Assembly: GCA_963575745.1 (NCBI GenBank)
Contig: CAUYUJ010014176.1
Coordinates: forward strand, 77,501 to 141,500
Direction of reading: 5' to 3'
Length of the DNA: 64,000 bases
DNA from: Prorocentrum cordatum
Lineage: Eukaryota; Sar; Dinophyceae; Prorocentrales; Prorocentraceae
Shown: positions 56,166 through 64,000 of the stretch, piece by piece
How positions within the stretch are numbered: the stretch's first letter is position 1
Layout: each line of letters begins with the position of its first letter
Notes under the pieces: generated by a model
Seen by the model: the letters and a program-made list of their open reading frames with translations, nothing else
Told to the model about the DNA's origin: nothing
Databases searched by the model: none
Program-made: the position numbers and the translations under genes

Positions 56166-56319
56166 TGGTAATTATGAAACGATTATTATTTCTGGACCCC
56201 TTAAAGGCGCGTTGACGCTTTCGCCGAGGCGCCGGCTACACTTTCATTCAAACTGAAGCTCGCGCTTGAGCGGTTTGGGGGGCCGCCAACACCGACCCCC
56301 CAACAACAACAACGCTCCC

Positions 56320-57440
56320 GCTCGAGACTTCCTCCTTTTTTACTCAGAGCTGGTTTTCTTGCTCGCCGCCGAAAGCCGCCGTCCTAACAAAACCAGCGCT
56401 CCAGCTCGAGATTTCCTCCCGTTTTACCTTGGACTGGCGCGCTTGTCTTTATATCATCGGCGCCACTCCCAGCAAAAACAACGCTCCCCCCCCAACAAAA
56501 TATGTAATAACAAAAACAGAATATATACAGTGTAGTTTATAATGCACATATATGTATGCATGTATGTATGTATGTATGTAGGTATGTATGTATGTAGTAT
56601 GTAGGTATGTATGTATGTATGTATGTATGTATGTATGTATGTATGTATGTTTGTATGTATGTGTATGTATATATATATTTATATATGTATATATATGTAT
56701 ATATCATACAACCAACTCAAGGCGGTGCTCCTCCTCGCCGCCGAAAGCCGCCGCCCCGACAAAACCAGCGCTTCCGCCCGAGACTTCCTTCCGTTTTACG
56801 CTGGGCTGGCGCCCAATTCTTTTTTGAAGTGGCGCCGCTCCCAGCAAGAACAACGCTCCCGCTCGAGGCTCCCCCCTTTTTTCCTGAAGGCGGTGCTGTT
56901 CCTCGCAGCCGACAGCCCCCGTCCCGACAAAACCACGACTCCCGCTCGATGTTCCCTCCCTTCTTGCTCAAAACGGCGTTCCTCCTCGCCGCCGAAAACC
57001 GCCGCCCTGACAAAACCAGCGCTCCCGCGCGAGACTTCCTTCCGTTTTACAGTACGCTGGACTGGCGCCCTACTCACTTTTGAAGTGGCGCCGTTACCAG
57101 CAAAAAACAACGCACCCGCTCGAGATGTCCTTTCTTTTTCCTCAGGACGGTGCTGTTCCTCGCCGCCGACAGCCCCCGTCCCGACAAAGCCACAGCTCCC
57201 GCTCGATGCTGGTGTTCGTCCTCGCCGCAGAAAGCCGCCGTACCAACAACACCCGCGTTCCCGCTCGAGACTTCGTTCTCCTTTACGCTGGACTAGCGCC
57301 CTACTCTCTTCAGCATTGGCGGCGCTCCCAGCAACAACAGCAGCCCTGCTCGAGACTTCCTCCCTTTCTATTCAGGGCCAGATCCTTGCTTCACCGCCGA
57401 CAGCCCCCATCCCCACCAAGGCAACCCTGGCGTTTGATAC
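56320..57440 (-). repeat. Alternating 120/130-bp units of a 250-bp higher-order repeat, with GTAT array
   Basis: Type 1 units carry cctcgccgccgaaagccgcc, aaaaccagcgct, gagacttcctccgttttac and tggactggcgcc (56360, 56731, 56981, 57219). Type 2 units carry ttcctcgccgccgacagccc, ccgtcccgac and cgctcgatg (56895, 57155, 57395). The GTAT microsatellite sits at 56545-56665. The core word gagacttcct recurs in type 1. Confidence 0.85.
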
Positions 57441-57674
57441 TTCCTTGTGCTTCGCCCTTCGCTGGGGTTCCATTGGCGGTCTCGCATCGACGCAGCAAGG
57501 CGCGGGCATGTGCTTTCGAGGCGGGATATGTTGAAATTCCTCGGAGGAGGTGTTCGCAAAACCTCATTGGGCGGGAGATCGGGGAATAGGAATAACGGAC
57601 ACCGCTACATAACAATGCTGTATGGTTATCATGATGGACGCATGCTTCGTGTGGAAACATCGCGCATGAGGGTA

Positions 57675-57728
57675 AAACTATTATTATCATTATTCGTATT
57701 ATTGTTATTGTTGTTGTTGTTGCTGTCG

Positions 57729-57763
<35 letters not shown>

Positions 57764-57800
57764 GAGTTTTCATTTTCGAAGAATAATGATTGTTGATCCC
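57675..57800 (+). repeat. TTG array, last of the series
   Basis: (TTG)n at 57708-57765 preceded by ATT-rich sequence and followed by gaagaataatgattgttgatc, the flank also seen after the 54.6-kb array. Confidence 0.9.
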
Positions 57801-57899
57801 CCCCTCACAGGTGCATGCTGTTTTTTCTTAATCAAAGTGTGCCCCTCGACGCTCGTACCGTGTTTTTTGACGGGGACAGTCTTCGTGGTCAAACTGGGC

Positions 57900-58100
57900 C
57901 CCTGGCTCCCAGGATTATAACAACAACGGCTCCCGCTTCAGACTTCCTCGAAATTTACTCGGGACCCCCCCTCCCGTCTGAGATTTCCTCAGATTTTACT
58001 CCGGATCGGTGCTCCCGCCTGTGACTTCCTCGCAATTCAGTCAGGACCCCCGCTCCCATCTGAGACTTCCTCACAATTTACTCAGGGAAGGCAGGTTGTT
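57900..58100 (-). repeat. Core-word tandem repeat, second block
   Basis: Four to five units of ctcccgtctgagatttcctc and agacttcctcacaatttactcagg, same family and orientation as 55000-55510. Confidence 0.85.
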
Positions 58101-58435
58101 TTCTTTCGTTGTTTGTTTTTTTGCTTGTTTTTTGTTGTTTGTTGTGTGTCATGTGTTTTGTTGTTGGTATTATTGTTTATTGTTTATGCCTGTTGTTTGT
58201 TTTTGTTTGTTGTTGTAGTAGTTGTTATTGCTTCTTGTCGTCGTCCCCCCCGCGACCCGGCCCGCGACCCACCCGCGACCCACCCAGGAACCACTCGCGA
58301 CCCACCCCGCGACCCCCGCGACCCGCCCGCGAGCTGGCGACCCACCCGCGATCCACCCCCACCCGCGACCCACCTGCAACCCTCCCGCGACCCACCAGCG
58401 ACCCAGCTGCGACCCACCCCGCTACCCACCAACAT
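58100..58435 (+). repeat. TTGTTT-rich tract and CCCGCGACCCAC minisatellite
   Basis: TTG/TTT-rich to 58240, then 10-12 bp units of cgcgacccaccc to 58430. Confidence 0.9.
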
Positions 58436-58604
58436 TGCCTTCACGGGAAAATCGGCGCCTGCGACGGGTTTGTTGGCTCGTTGTACAATGTGTGAAAACT
58501 TGGCGCCGGCGGCTGTTTTTTCGCAGAGCCTCGCAGAATGCCGACGTCCCCGCCGTCCCCTCCCTCTTAGCCGCAACTGCGGGGTGCTATACATCGCTGA
58601 TTCC

Positions 58605-58850
58605 ATCATCGAGCACAAAATAACCCCTGACCCTAATAAGGCGATGAAGACGCGGCCTCACTGAAGTCCCCGTCTTCGCATTAGGGATAGTATATCAAGG
58701 TCTTTTGGTCCGATACATCTGCAGCAAAAACCCTCTATCCCTAATGGTTCGGGCCTTGTAACTTAGGTCCCTTCCCAAAGAGTTTGGGTTTTTGATTCAT
58801 TATTACAGGTCGTTGTTTTCCTCCCTGAGCCAGTCCTCATCGTTGCCCCT
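58605..58850 (-). repeat. Dispersed repeat, inverted partner of 8240-8400
   Basis: The reverse complement of 58640-58795 (aactctttgggaagggacct, ctgcagatgtatcggacc, gcgaagacggggacttcagt) matches 8255-8395. Bases 58805-58840 (ttttcctccctgagccagtc) match the tail of the ATCGGCGAT family. Confidence 0.85.
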
Positions 58851-58935
58851 TATCTACGGGCTGGACCTCCTGCTCGTGCCGCCTCTGGGCCGCGCCCGCG
58901 CGCGCGCCCTCGCCGGACGACTCCCCCCCCCCCAG

Positions 58936-59041
58936 GGCACGCTGGGAGGTGCGTCCCTCGCAGACCGCCTCGGCGGTGAGATGGCTCTTCAACACCTCGC
59001 CCTCGCCCTCCTCCGCCTCCCCCTCCCGCTCCCCCTCCTCA

Positions 59042-59091
<50 letters not shown>

Positions 59092-59290
59092 CCCCTCCCC
59101 CCCTCCTCCTCCTCCTCCTCCTCCTCCTCCTCCTCCTCCTCCTCCTCCTCCTCCTCTAGGAGGAGAAGCAATTTCATGGAGGACGAGGAAGAGGAGACGA
59201 AAGAGGAGGCACCCGAATGGCTCCGGCATTTTGAAACCAGAAGGTCATGTTGAGGAGTTCCGCAACGTTGCGGGCCAGGTCAGGTGAGTC
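58936..59290 (+). CDS. Candidate exons of an unidentified gene (part 1)
   Basis: Bases 58936-58975 (frame GTLGGASLADRLGG) follow a C-run and AG and precede GTGAGA. After GTC and CTC arrays (59041-59155), a TAG acceptor at 59157-59159 opens 59160-59283, which ends with CAG before a consensus GTGAGT. In 59160-59283 two readings compete: MEDEEEETKEEAPEWLRHFE, which stops at 59251, and ILKPEGHVEEFRNVAGQV, which runs to the donor. An internal GC donor after GAGGAG at about 59210 would join EEETKEE in phase to the candidate exon at 59523. Splice signals look real; product and frame are not established. Confidence 0.4.
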
Positions 59291-59384
59291 GTTTCTCGGC
59301 AAGCGTGCCTTGGGGAGCAGGAGCAGCAGCGGGGGCACAGGCAGGAGCAGGGGTAGACGGACTCATGGGGACGCTCCGCCTCCT

Positions 59385-59512
59385 CTCCCCTCCCCTCCCC
59401 TCCCCTCCTCTCCTCCCCTCTCCTCCCCTCCCCTCCCCTCCAACTCTCTTCCACCTCTTTCCGCTCCTCCCCTCCCCTCCCCTCCCTTTCCCTCCCTTCC
59501 CCCGCCCGGTCC
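59385..59512 (+). repeat. CTCCCCTCC-type pyrimidine minisatellite
   Basis: Five-base ctccc units in tandem, acting as the polypyrimidine region before the AG at 59521-59522. Confidence 0.9.
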
Positions 59513-59522
59513 CCCTGGGCAG

Positions 59523-59586
59523 GCTGGGGCGACCGAGCGAGCCGAGCAGTGGCTGCGCGAGCTCCTCGGCGCGGACGTGGAGGAAG
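59523..59586 (+). CDS. Candidate exon of an unidentified gene (part 2)
   Basis: A CCCT-rich tract (59384-59515) ends in ccctgggcag; the exon reads AGATERAEQWLRELLGADVE, a helical, well-formed segment. A GC dinucleotide after GAAG at about 59587 is a possible donor. Further downstream, 59850-59930 reads EEAEEVEAEGEKMKVEREPT and may be a later exon. No protein family is recognised. Confidence 0.4.
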
Positions 59587-59979
59587 GCGGGCGGCCGCGC
59601 TCCTGCTGGCCCAGCGGGCGCGGCCCGCGGTGCCCCCGGGTCGACTCGGGGGGATGGTGGTGGTGGTGACGATTGTGGAGGTAGGAACGGGGTGTGGTGT
59701 AAAGGAGCGTGGTGCCACTGCTGAATCTGGCGATGCCATCTGTCATAGATAACATCGCCGTTTCCTCGATTTGCACCACGCCCCTGTATGCCACTTCCCT
59801 GACCTCCAAAACGACGGTGTTGGCGATGGTGGTGGTGGTCAGGGGAAGGCAGAGGGTGAGGAGGCAGAGGAGGTGGAGGCCGAGGGGGAGAAGATGAAGG
59901 TCGAGAGGGAGCCTACCTCCCACATCGCTCGTCCCTGCACTCCTCGATGGGCGCCGCCGCCGCCGCAGTCGCGGTCGTT

Positions 59980-60024
<45 letters not shown>

Positions 60025-60025
60025 T
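59980..60025 (+). repeat. GTC array
   Basis: (GTC)n of about 14 units in a GC-rich block (59945-60150) with no recognised gene. Confidence 0.93.
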
Positions 60026-60159
60026 CCGGGCGCGGCGCCTCTGCACATGGAGGCCCGAGGGCGGCCGGCGGGTCAGCGCGGGCGCGCCTCGGCTGGCGCA
60101 AAACGCGGTGCCCGCGCGGCCCGACCTCCTCTTGGGGGGCGGCCAGGAGAGGGGCGATG

Positions 60160-60366
60160 ATCGGGGTCGACGGCGGGCGAGTGGAGGAAGTGAGAAGGAG
60201 AAGGCCTTCTCAGAAGGCGGCGGGACTTCTCAGAAGCCTCAGCGCCTTCTGAGAGGTTTCTGTGTCTTCGGGGAAGGCTTAGAACACTTCTCAGAAGTCT
60301 GGGGAGACTTCCGAGCCTTTGAGAAGGCCCGCCCCTTCTCACTTTCCCCCCGCGCTCGCCGCCAAT
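60160..60366. mobile_element. CTTCTCAGAAG foldback element, copy 3
   Basis: Best-preserved copy. The left end (cggcgggcgagtggaggaag-tgagaagg) and right end (ccttctcactttccccccgc-gctcgccg) are inverted. The interior carries ccttctcagaaggcgg, acttctcagaagcc, gccttctgag and cacttctcagaagt. Confidence 0.87.
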
Positions 60367-60681
60367 AGGGGGGCTTGATATCTCCTCTTGTTCTTTTTGA
60401 CTTTGCTCGGACATTGATGGAGTGATCGCTGCGTTTCTGTGGCATGAGAGGGAACAGAGACAGCCGACTTGGGCCTGCAAGCGAGCGAATTGCGCCTGGC
60501 GGGCGCAGCAGAAGGCGGATGGGCACAAGAGAGAAAAGAGAAGCCTGTGGGCCCGCAAGGGCATAGAGTGTGCACCCGCCAGGCGGTGAGGTAGAGAGAG
60601 GATCGAGCACCGAAAACATGAAACCCTCTTCTTCCTGACTCATCAAGGCGCGCGTCTGGGCGCCTCTCAACACCAAGCTAT
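60367..60681. other. 3' flank of the minus-strand LINE open reading frame
   Basis: Unique-looking sequence immediately downstream of the LINE stop; may be its 3' untranslated region. The foldback element at 60160-60366 lies just beyond it. Confidence 0.45.
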
Positions 60682-63600
60682 CTATGCATCTGTAATGATA
60701 GCAGCCACACGTGCTCCTTCGGGGAGCAGACCAGCTTCGAGTCGCCTGAGGGCTCTCAGCCCATGCGCCCTAGCTTTCTTGCAGGGGGCAAGCAAACTCT
60801 TCAGCTGCCTGGCGGAGACTGACCCGCACACCATGCAAGCAACTGAAGGATTATTCTGCGCCCACAACGAGGGCACAGTATCAAGAGCAACCAACTTATG
60901 CGGTCGCTCCCCACACGCTTCGAGTTTCTTTGACGCACACACAGCTCTGGAGACAATTGAGCCAGGACACACAGGCTGGCCTGGCTCAGAGACACGGCAG
61001 CAACGGCACCAGCGGCTACCGTCGGGACCATACCAATCATGCTCGGAAATCGGTCGCTCGGGCCGAATCGGGCCAATCGCACGCGGCCGAATCGGTCTCG
61101 CCGACGGACGACTGGCCACACAGTCACGACTATTCACTTCGGTCCCGACAGTGCCAAGCCAGTGAGCAACACGCTCCACCATCGCACACGACTTCAGCCG
61201 CTTTCTGCGAACCTCGGCGGGGATACGAAACCTAGAAGCAGAGTGCTTGGCCCAGAAATCGGCCTGATGATTCCCGAAACGATCGCGTCTCGAGACCTGT
61301 CCCGACTCCACGGCCTGGATGGGCAGATGCGCTTTAATCTTCCGCACCACCAAGCCGTTTTCACCGAGACCTCCAAATTCCTCGAGAAGCGCCCAGAACT
61401 GCTTCCAGAGACAGGCCCAAGCACTACAATACGCTGTGGTCCTCACAGGGCCACGCTCATAAACTCCCTCAAAAACAAAGTTACTATCGGTCACCGCCTC
61501 GATAGGAGGAACGGCAACTCTCAAAAGCTGAATGAGAGCAGTCAACTCAGCACCGTCAATGTCACGGACAGGGCCCTCGCACGCTCCATACACAACGTCC
61601 AGTATTCCGAGCGGCTCCGACGCGAGAGTGACGATGGCCCAGCCAGCCACGGTCCCCGCGGCCCAGTCCCCTTCAAAAACAGAACCATCGATAAACGCCT
61701 CACTAGCCTGAATCACTCCTGGCCCGTCATGACGTCGCCACACGATATGGGAATCACTAGGCGGCCTCCAACCAGCGGGCACCTGCGTAGCTTCCCACAA
61801 TCCTCGTTCCAGCAGCAGCGTCACAGCAGGTTCGTCCGCTCGATCGGTGAGTACGCGAAACTCTGACGGCATCGGTACACGATCGGCACCCTCGCAAAAT
61901 AAATGACGGTGGCGGAGCGTCCCCCTGCCGTCGCACAATAAACATTGCTCATCTGACACAAATCCTGCCTCATGCTTCCTAGCCATCGGCCACTGCCCAT
62001 TGACAAGCACTGATCTCAGGTACCCTTTTTGCATGCAGTCCAAACGCGGCAGGTGTTTGCATTCCTCTGAAATACAACGGCCCGTGGACAGAAGAGAATA
62101 TAGCGGCTCCCACACAGCACCTTTAGAGAGATGAGCAAGAGTATCATCCATAGCCACATACATCCACTGCCATGCCAAGACTGCCCTCTCTAGCAGCTGC
62201 GTGACATACCACGGACTCACATCCTGCACATCAACCACATCACCTTCATGAGTAACCCAGCGAAACGGAGTAAGCACAGTCCATCCCACCCGTTCCAAGG
62301 AAAGCCTGACGGCCCCACAGGGCCCTTGAACCTGTGTCCAGTGCACAATTCCATGACAACCCAACATAGAAGCTTCCAGAACACGCCTGGGCACCCAAGC
62401 CTCCCACAATGCACGTACAAACGTGACACTAGGCAACAGAGTGGCCCTATAAAGCGGGTCCAACTTGCCGTGGCACAAAAACGTCAACGTTCGACTCTTG
62501 CCTGTCGTACGGGGCTCGATCGCAGAGAAGGCAAGAGCCCTCGCAGATTCCAGCTCACCAGCGTTGCACCCAGTCACTGACATGCCATAAGAGTAGCTCG
62601 ACTCAATCCCAGCACGAGCAATACGCGCCGCAACAAGACGCTTCTTGGATCCAGTCCAAAACTTCCTCATGCGCCGAACCTTAAGTCGAGCCTGATACAC
62701 CTTCGACTTGCGAACCGTACGAGCGATGCGACGTCCTGCAGTGCAATCAACTCCCAAATTCCTCTCATGCGACACAGCTACAGCGCCTGTGGCTCGAGCC
62801 AGTTGAGCCGCAATCTCCGGCCGCGCCGACGAGTCATTAGAACGCGCCCTCGTTTTGTCTGTGTGTACCTGCAAACCAAACTCAGCAAGAACTCGTTGCA
62901 AATCTTTAGTGGCATGCACGAGCTCACGACACACACGACCACGACCTCCAACGCGTTGCATCAGCAAGTCATCGACCACAACCATAGGCATGACCGTACG
63001 GTGCAGCGCATGCACCTGATCCAGGGGAAGGACGAGCGCTAACTTGAGCATCGTTGTCGCCCACCCATCCCCTGGCAGTGTAGTTTGCTCAGTGACGATA
63101 CCCTCAGACACCACAGATCCCAATGCCAGAAACCGCTGCATGCGATAGAGCTCGACCTGGAGCTTCAACTGCCAGAGAGGGAACCCCGTATGCACAGCCG
63201 CCTGGAGAAGAACGTGGTGCTGGACTTGTTCAAAGGCCTTCAGGATATCCAGGAGAACCTGAGCAGAACACCAGAGGCCCGAACGAGACCCAGCCTCCCG
63301 GGACTTACACGTGGCCCACTCAGACCAGGCCGTCTGCTGCCAAACCGCTCTCTCGCAGGATCTCCCCGCGCAAGCCCAGAAGTACGAACGCTGATTGTTC
63401 TTCTCCCAAGACAGCGCCAGGGGGCGACGGAGTCGAGCCTGAATACGAGCCAGAACATGGATGAGTGCAATCGGACGCACTCCGCCAAGCCTCTTCTGTA
63501 GAAACGCAATTTTGGTGCAGAAGTGCGGCCACTGCGCAGAGGCCTCCACGGCCATGAGAAGGTCCAGTAGACATTCCAGAGCCCAGTCGTCTAGCTCCAG

Positions 63601-64000
63601 GAGCTGCCGCGGCCTGATAGAATCAAACCCAACACCTGAAGCAGCCTTGAACGTCCGCAGCACCTTCCTCAAGTACTCAACACTTGGCCTGGCAGGCCTC
63701 TCTCCCAACAGCTCTGGCCACTGCGCACATTGATGCCATTGCCCAACCTTCCACCAGCGAGACCACTCAGCCTGAAGCATAGACATCTCACGCTGCTTGT
63801 GCACGGGGAGATGAGCTCGCTCCTTATCAGGCGCACATGGAGACCACGGGACCTTCTCACGTGTGATGGCGAACAGGCCCCCAGCACCCTTGCCCGCCTG
63901 AGACGTGACCCACTTGCGAAACTCACTGGCGCGATGCTTCATGTCCTTCTCCGCCAGCTGGGCAGCAGTCAACTTGACGGCACTTGCTAAGATCTGCACC
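60682..64000 (-). CDS. LINE-type reverse transcriptase with RNase H, open reading frame truncated at window edge
   Basis: An open frame of 1,105 codons with no stop up to the right edge; it has no visible start (first codon shown is GTG), so the N-terminus, possibly an endonuclease, lies outside. Residues are numbered from the edge. An RT entry block lies at 110-135 (ASGVGFDSIRPRQLL); motif A LLDILKAFEQ has Asp251; motif C VVDDLL has Asp343-Asp344, both kept. A CxxC...H...C finger spans about 686-702 (CLLCDGRGTLRHRHLFC). The RNase H domain keeps Asp771 (FIDGS), Glu818 (GAELTAL), Asp838 (TDSNF), His891 (KAHLPI) and Asp914 (NHQADFWAK). A C-terminal Cys/His region spans 998-1058 (WCRCC, CMVCGS). 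It ends at TAG 60684-60682. All key catalytic residues are present, so this copy could be recent or active. Third-position usage is more balanced than in the SLU7 exons. Confidence 0.9.
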   Translation of the reverse strand, partial: VQILASAVKLTAAQLAEKDMKHRASEFRKWVTSQAGKGAGGLFAITREKVPWSPCAPDKERAHLPVHKQREMSMLQAEWSRWWKVGQWHQCAQWPELLGERPARPSVEYLRKVLRTFKAASGVGFDSIRPRQLLELDDWALECLLDLLMAVEASAQWPHFCTKIAFLQKRLGGVRPIALIHVLARIQARLRRPLALSWEKNNQRSYFWACAGRSCERAVWQQTAWSEWATCKSREAGSRSGLWCSAQVLLDILKAFEQVQHHVLLQAAVHTGFPLWQLKLQVELYRMQRFLALGSVVSEGIVTEQTTLPGDGWATTMLKLALVLPLDQVHALHRTVMPMVVVDDLLMQRVGGRGRVCRELVHATKDLQRVLAEFGLQVHTDKTRARSNDSSARPEIAAQLARATGAVAVSHERNLGVDCTAGRRIARTVRKSKVYQARLKVRRMRKFWTGSKKRLVAARIARAGIESSYSYGMSVTGCNAGELESARALAFSAIEPRTTGKSRTLTFLCHGKLDPLYRATLLPSVTFVRALWEAWVPRRVLEASMLGCHGIVHWTQVQGPCGAVRLSLERVGWTVLTPFRWVTHEGDVVDVQDVSPWYVTQLLERAVLAWQWMYVAMDDTLAHLSKGAVWEPLYSLLSTGRCISEECKHLPRLDCMQKGYLRSVLVNGQWPMARKHEAGFVSDEQCLLCDGRGTLRHRHLFCEGADRVPMPSEFRVLTDRADEPAVTLLLERGLWEATQVPAGWRPPSDSHIVWRRHDGPGVIQASEAFIDGSVFEGDWAAGTVAGWAIVTLASEPLGILDVVYGACEGPVRDIDGAELTALIQLLRVAVPPIEAVTDSNFVFEGVYERGPVRTTAYCSAWACLWKQFWALLEEFGGLGENGLVVRKIKAHLPIQAVESGQVSRRDRFGNHQADFWAKHSASRFRIPAEVRRKRLKSCAMVERVAHWLGTVGTEVNSRDCVASRPSARPIRPRAIGPIRPERPISEHDWYGPDGSRWCRCCRVSEPGQPVCPGSIVSRAVCASKKLEACGERPHKLVALDTVPSLWAQNNPSVACMVCGSVSARQLKSLLAPCKKARAHGLRALRRLEAGLLPEGARVAAIITDA

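Overview
The window looks like nuclear DNA of a dinoflagellate. The strongest evidence is two copies of the dinoflagellate spliced-leader sequence (DinoSL), one complete 22-nt copy on the minus strand at 2523-2544 and one 20-nt copy on the plus strand at 36242-36261. Introns with apparent GC and GA donors, decayed reverse-transcriptase families of the kind common in dinoflagellate genomes, high GC content and very heavy trinucleotide and minisatellite repetition agree with this. The genus cannot be read from the sequence. Most long open frames are artefacts of microsatellites (GGA, GAT/ATC, GTC, TTG) and are not listed as genes.

Layout. 1-6.2 kb: a composite macrosatellite with modules in fixed order (72-bp repeats, 83-bp repeats, a 100-bp linker, a GGA array), interrupted by a DinoSL-bearing processed pseudogene on the minus strand. 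6.3-9.8 kb: small repeats, foldback elements and one candidate exon. 10.0-15.7 kb: a decayed retroelement with reverse transcriptase, tyrosine-recombinase-like and methyltransferase-like segments, flanked by about 50-bp direct repeats (DIRS-like by inference). 15.5-19.9 kb: direct repeats, long GAT/TATA/GTAT arrays, a LINE tail fragment, and the 1-6 kb macrosatellite again but inverted. 20.9-24.5 kb: a frameshifted LINE on the minus strand. 24.5-29.8 kb: GGA array, CTTGGGG-type minisatellite and a regular 83-bp satellite of about 34 copies.

30-49.4 kb: a host gene on the plus strand. Three exons (34883-34964, 45859-45981, 49302-49364) join in phase and read as the C-terminus of the pre-mRNA splicing factor SLU7. 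Its 10.9-kb intron holds an ATC array, a second DinoSL processed pseudogene, an AT-rich island bounded by 32-bp repeat arrays (37.0-40.3 kb) and a second decayed LINE (40.4-44.5 kb). Upstream SLU7 exons, including the zinc knuckle, were not found; 33087-33251 and 29840-30075 are unproven candidates.

50-58.6 kb: gene-free satellite territory built on TTG arrays with fixed flanks and on several families that share one core word, GAGGAAGTCTCAGGCG. 58.9-59.9 kb: candidate exons of an unidentified gene. 60.7-64.0 kb: the only long intact coding region, a LINE-type reverse transcriptase/RNase H open reading frame on the minus strand, running off the right edge.

The genes do not form a pathway. The window shows one spliceosomal gene spread through retroelement and satellite DNA, together with reverse transcriptases of the type that could have produced the DinoSL-tagged cDNA insertions.
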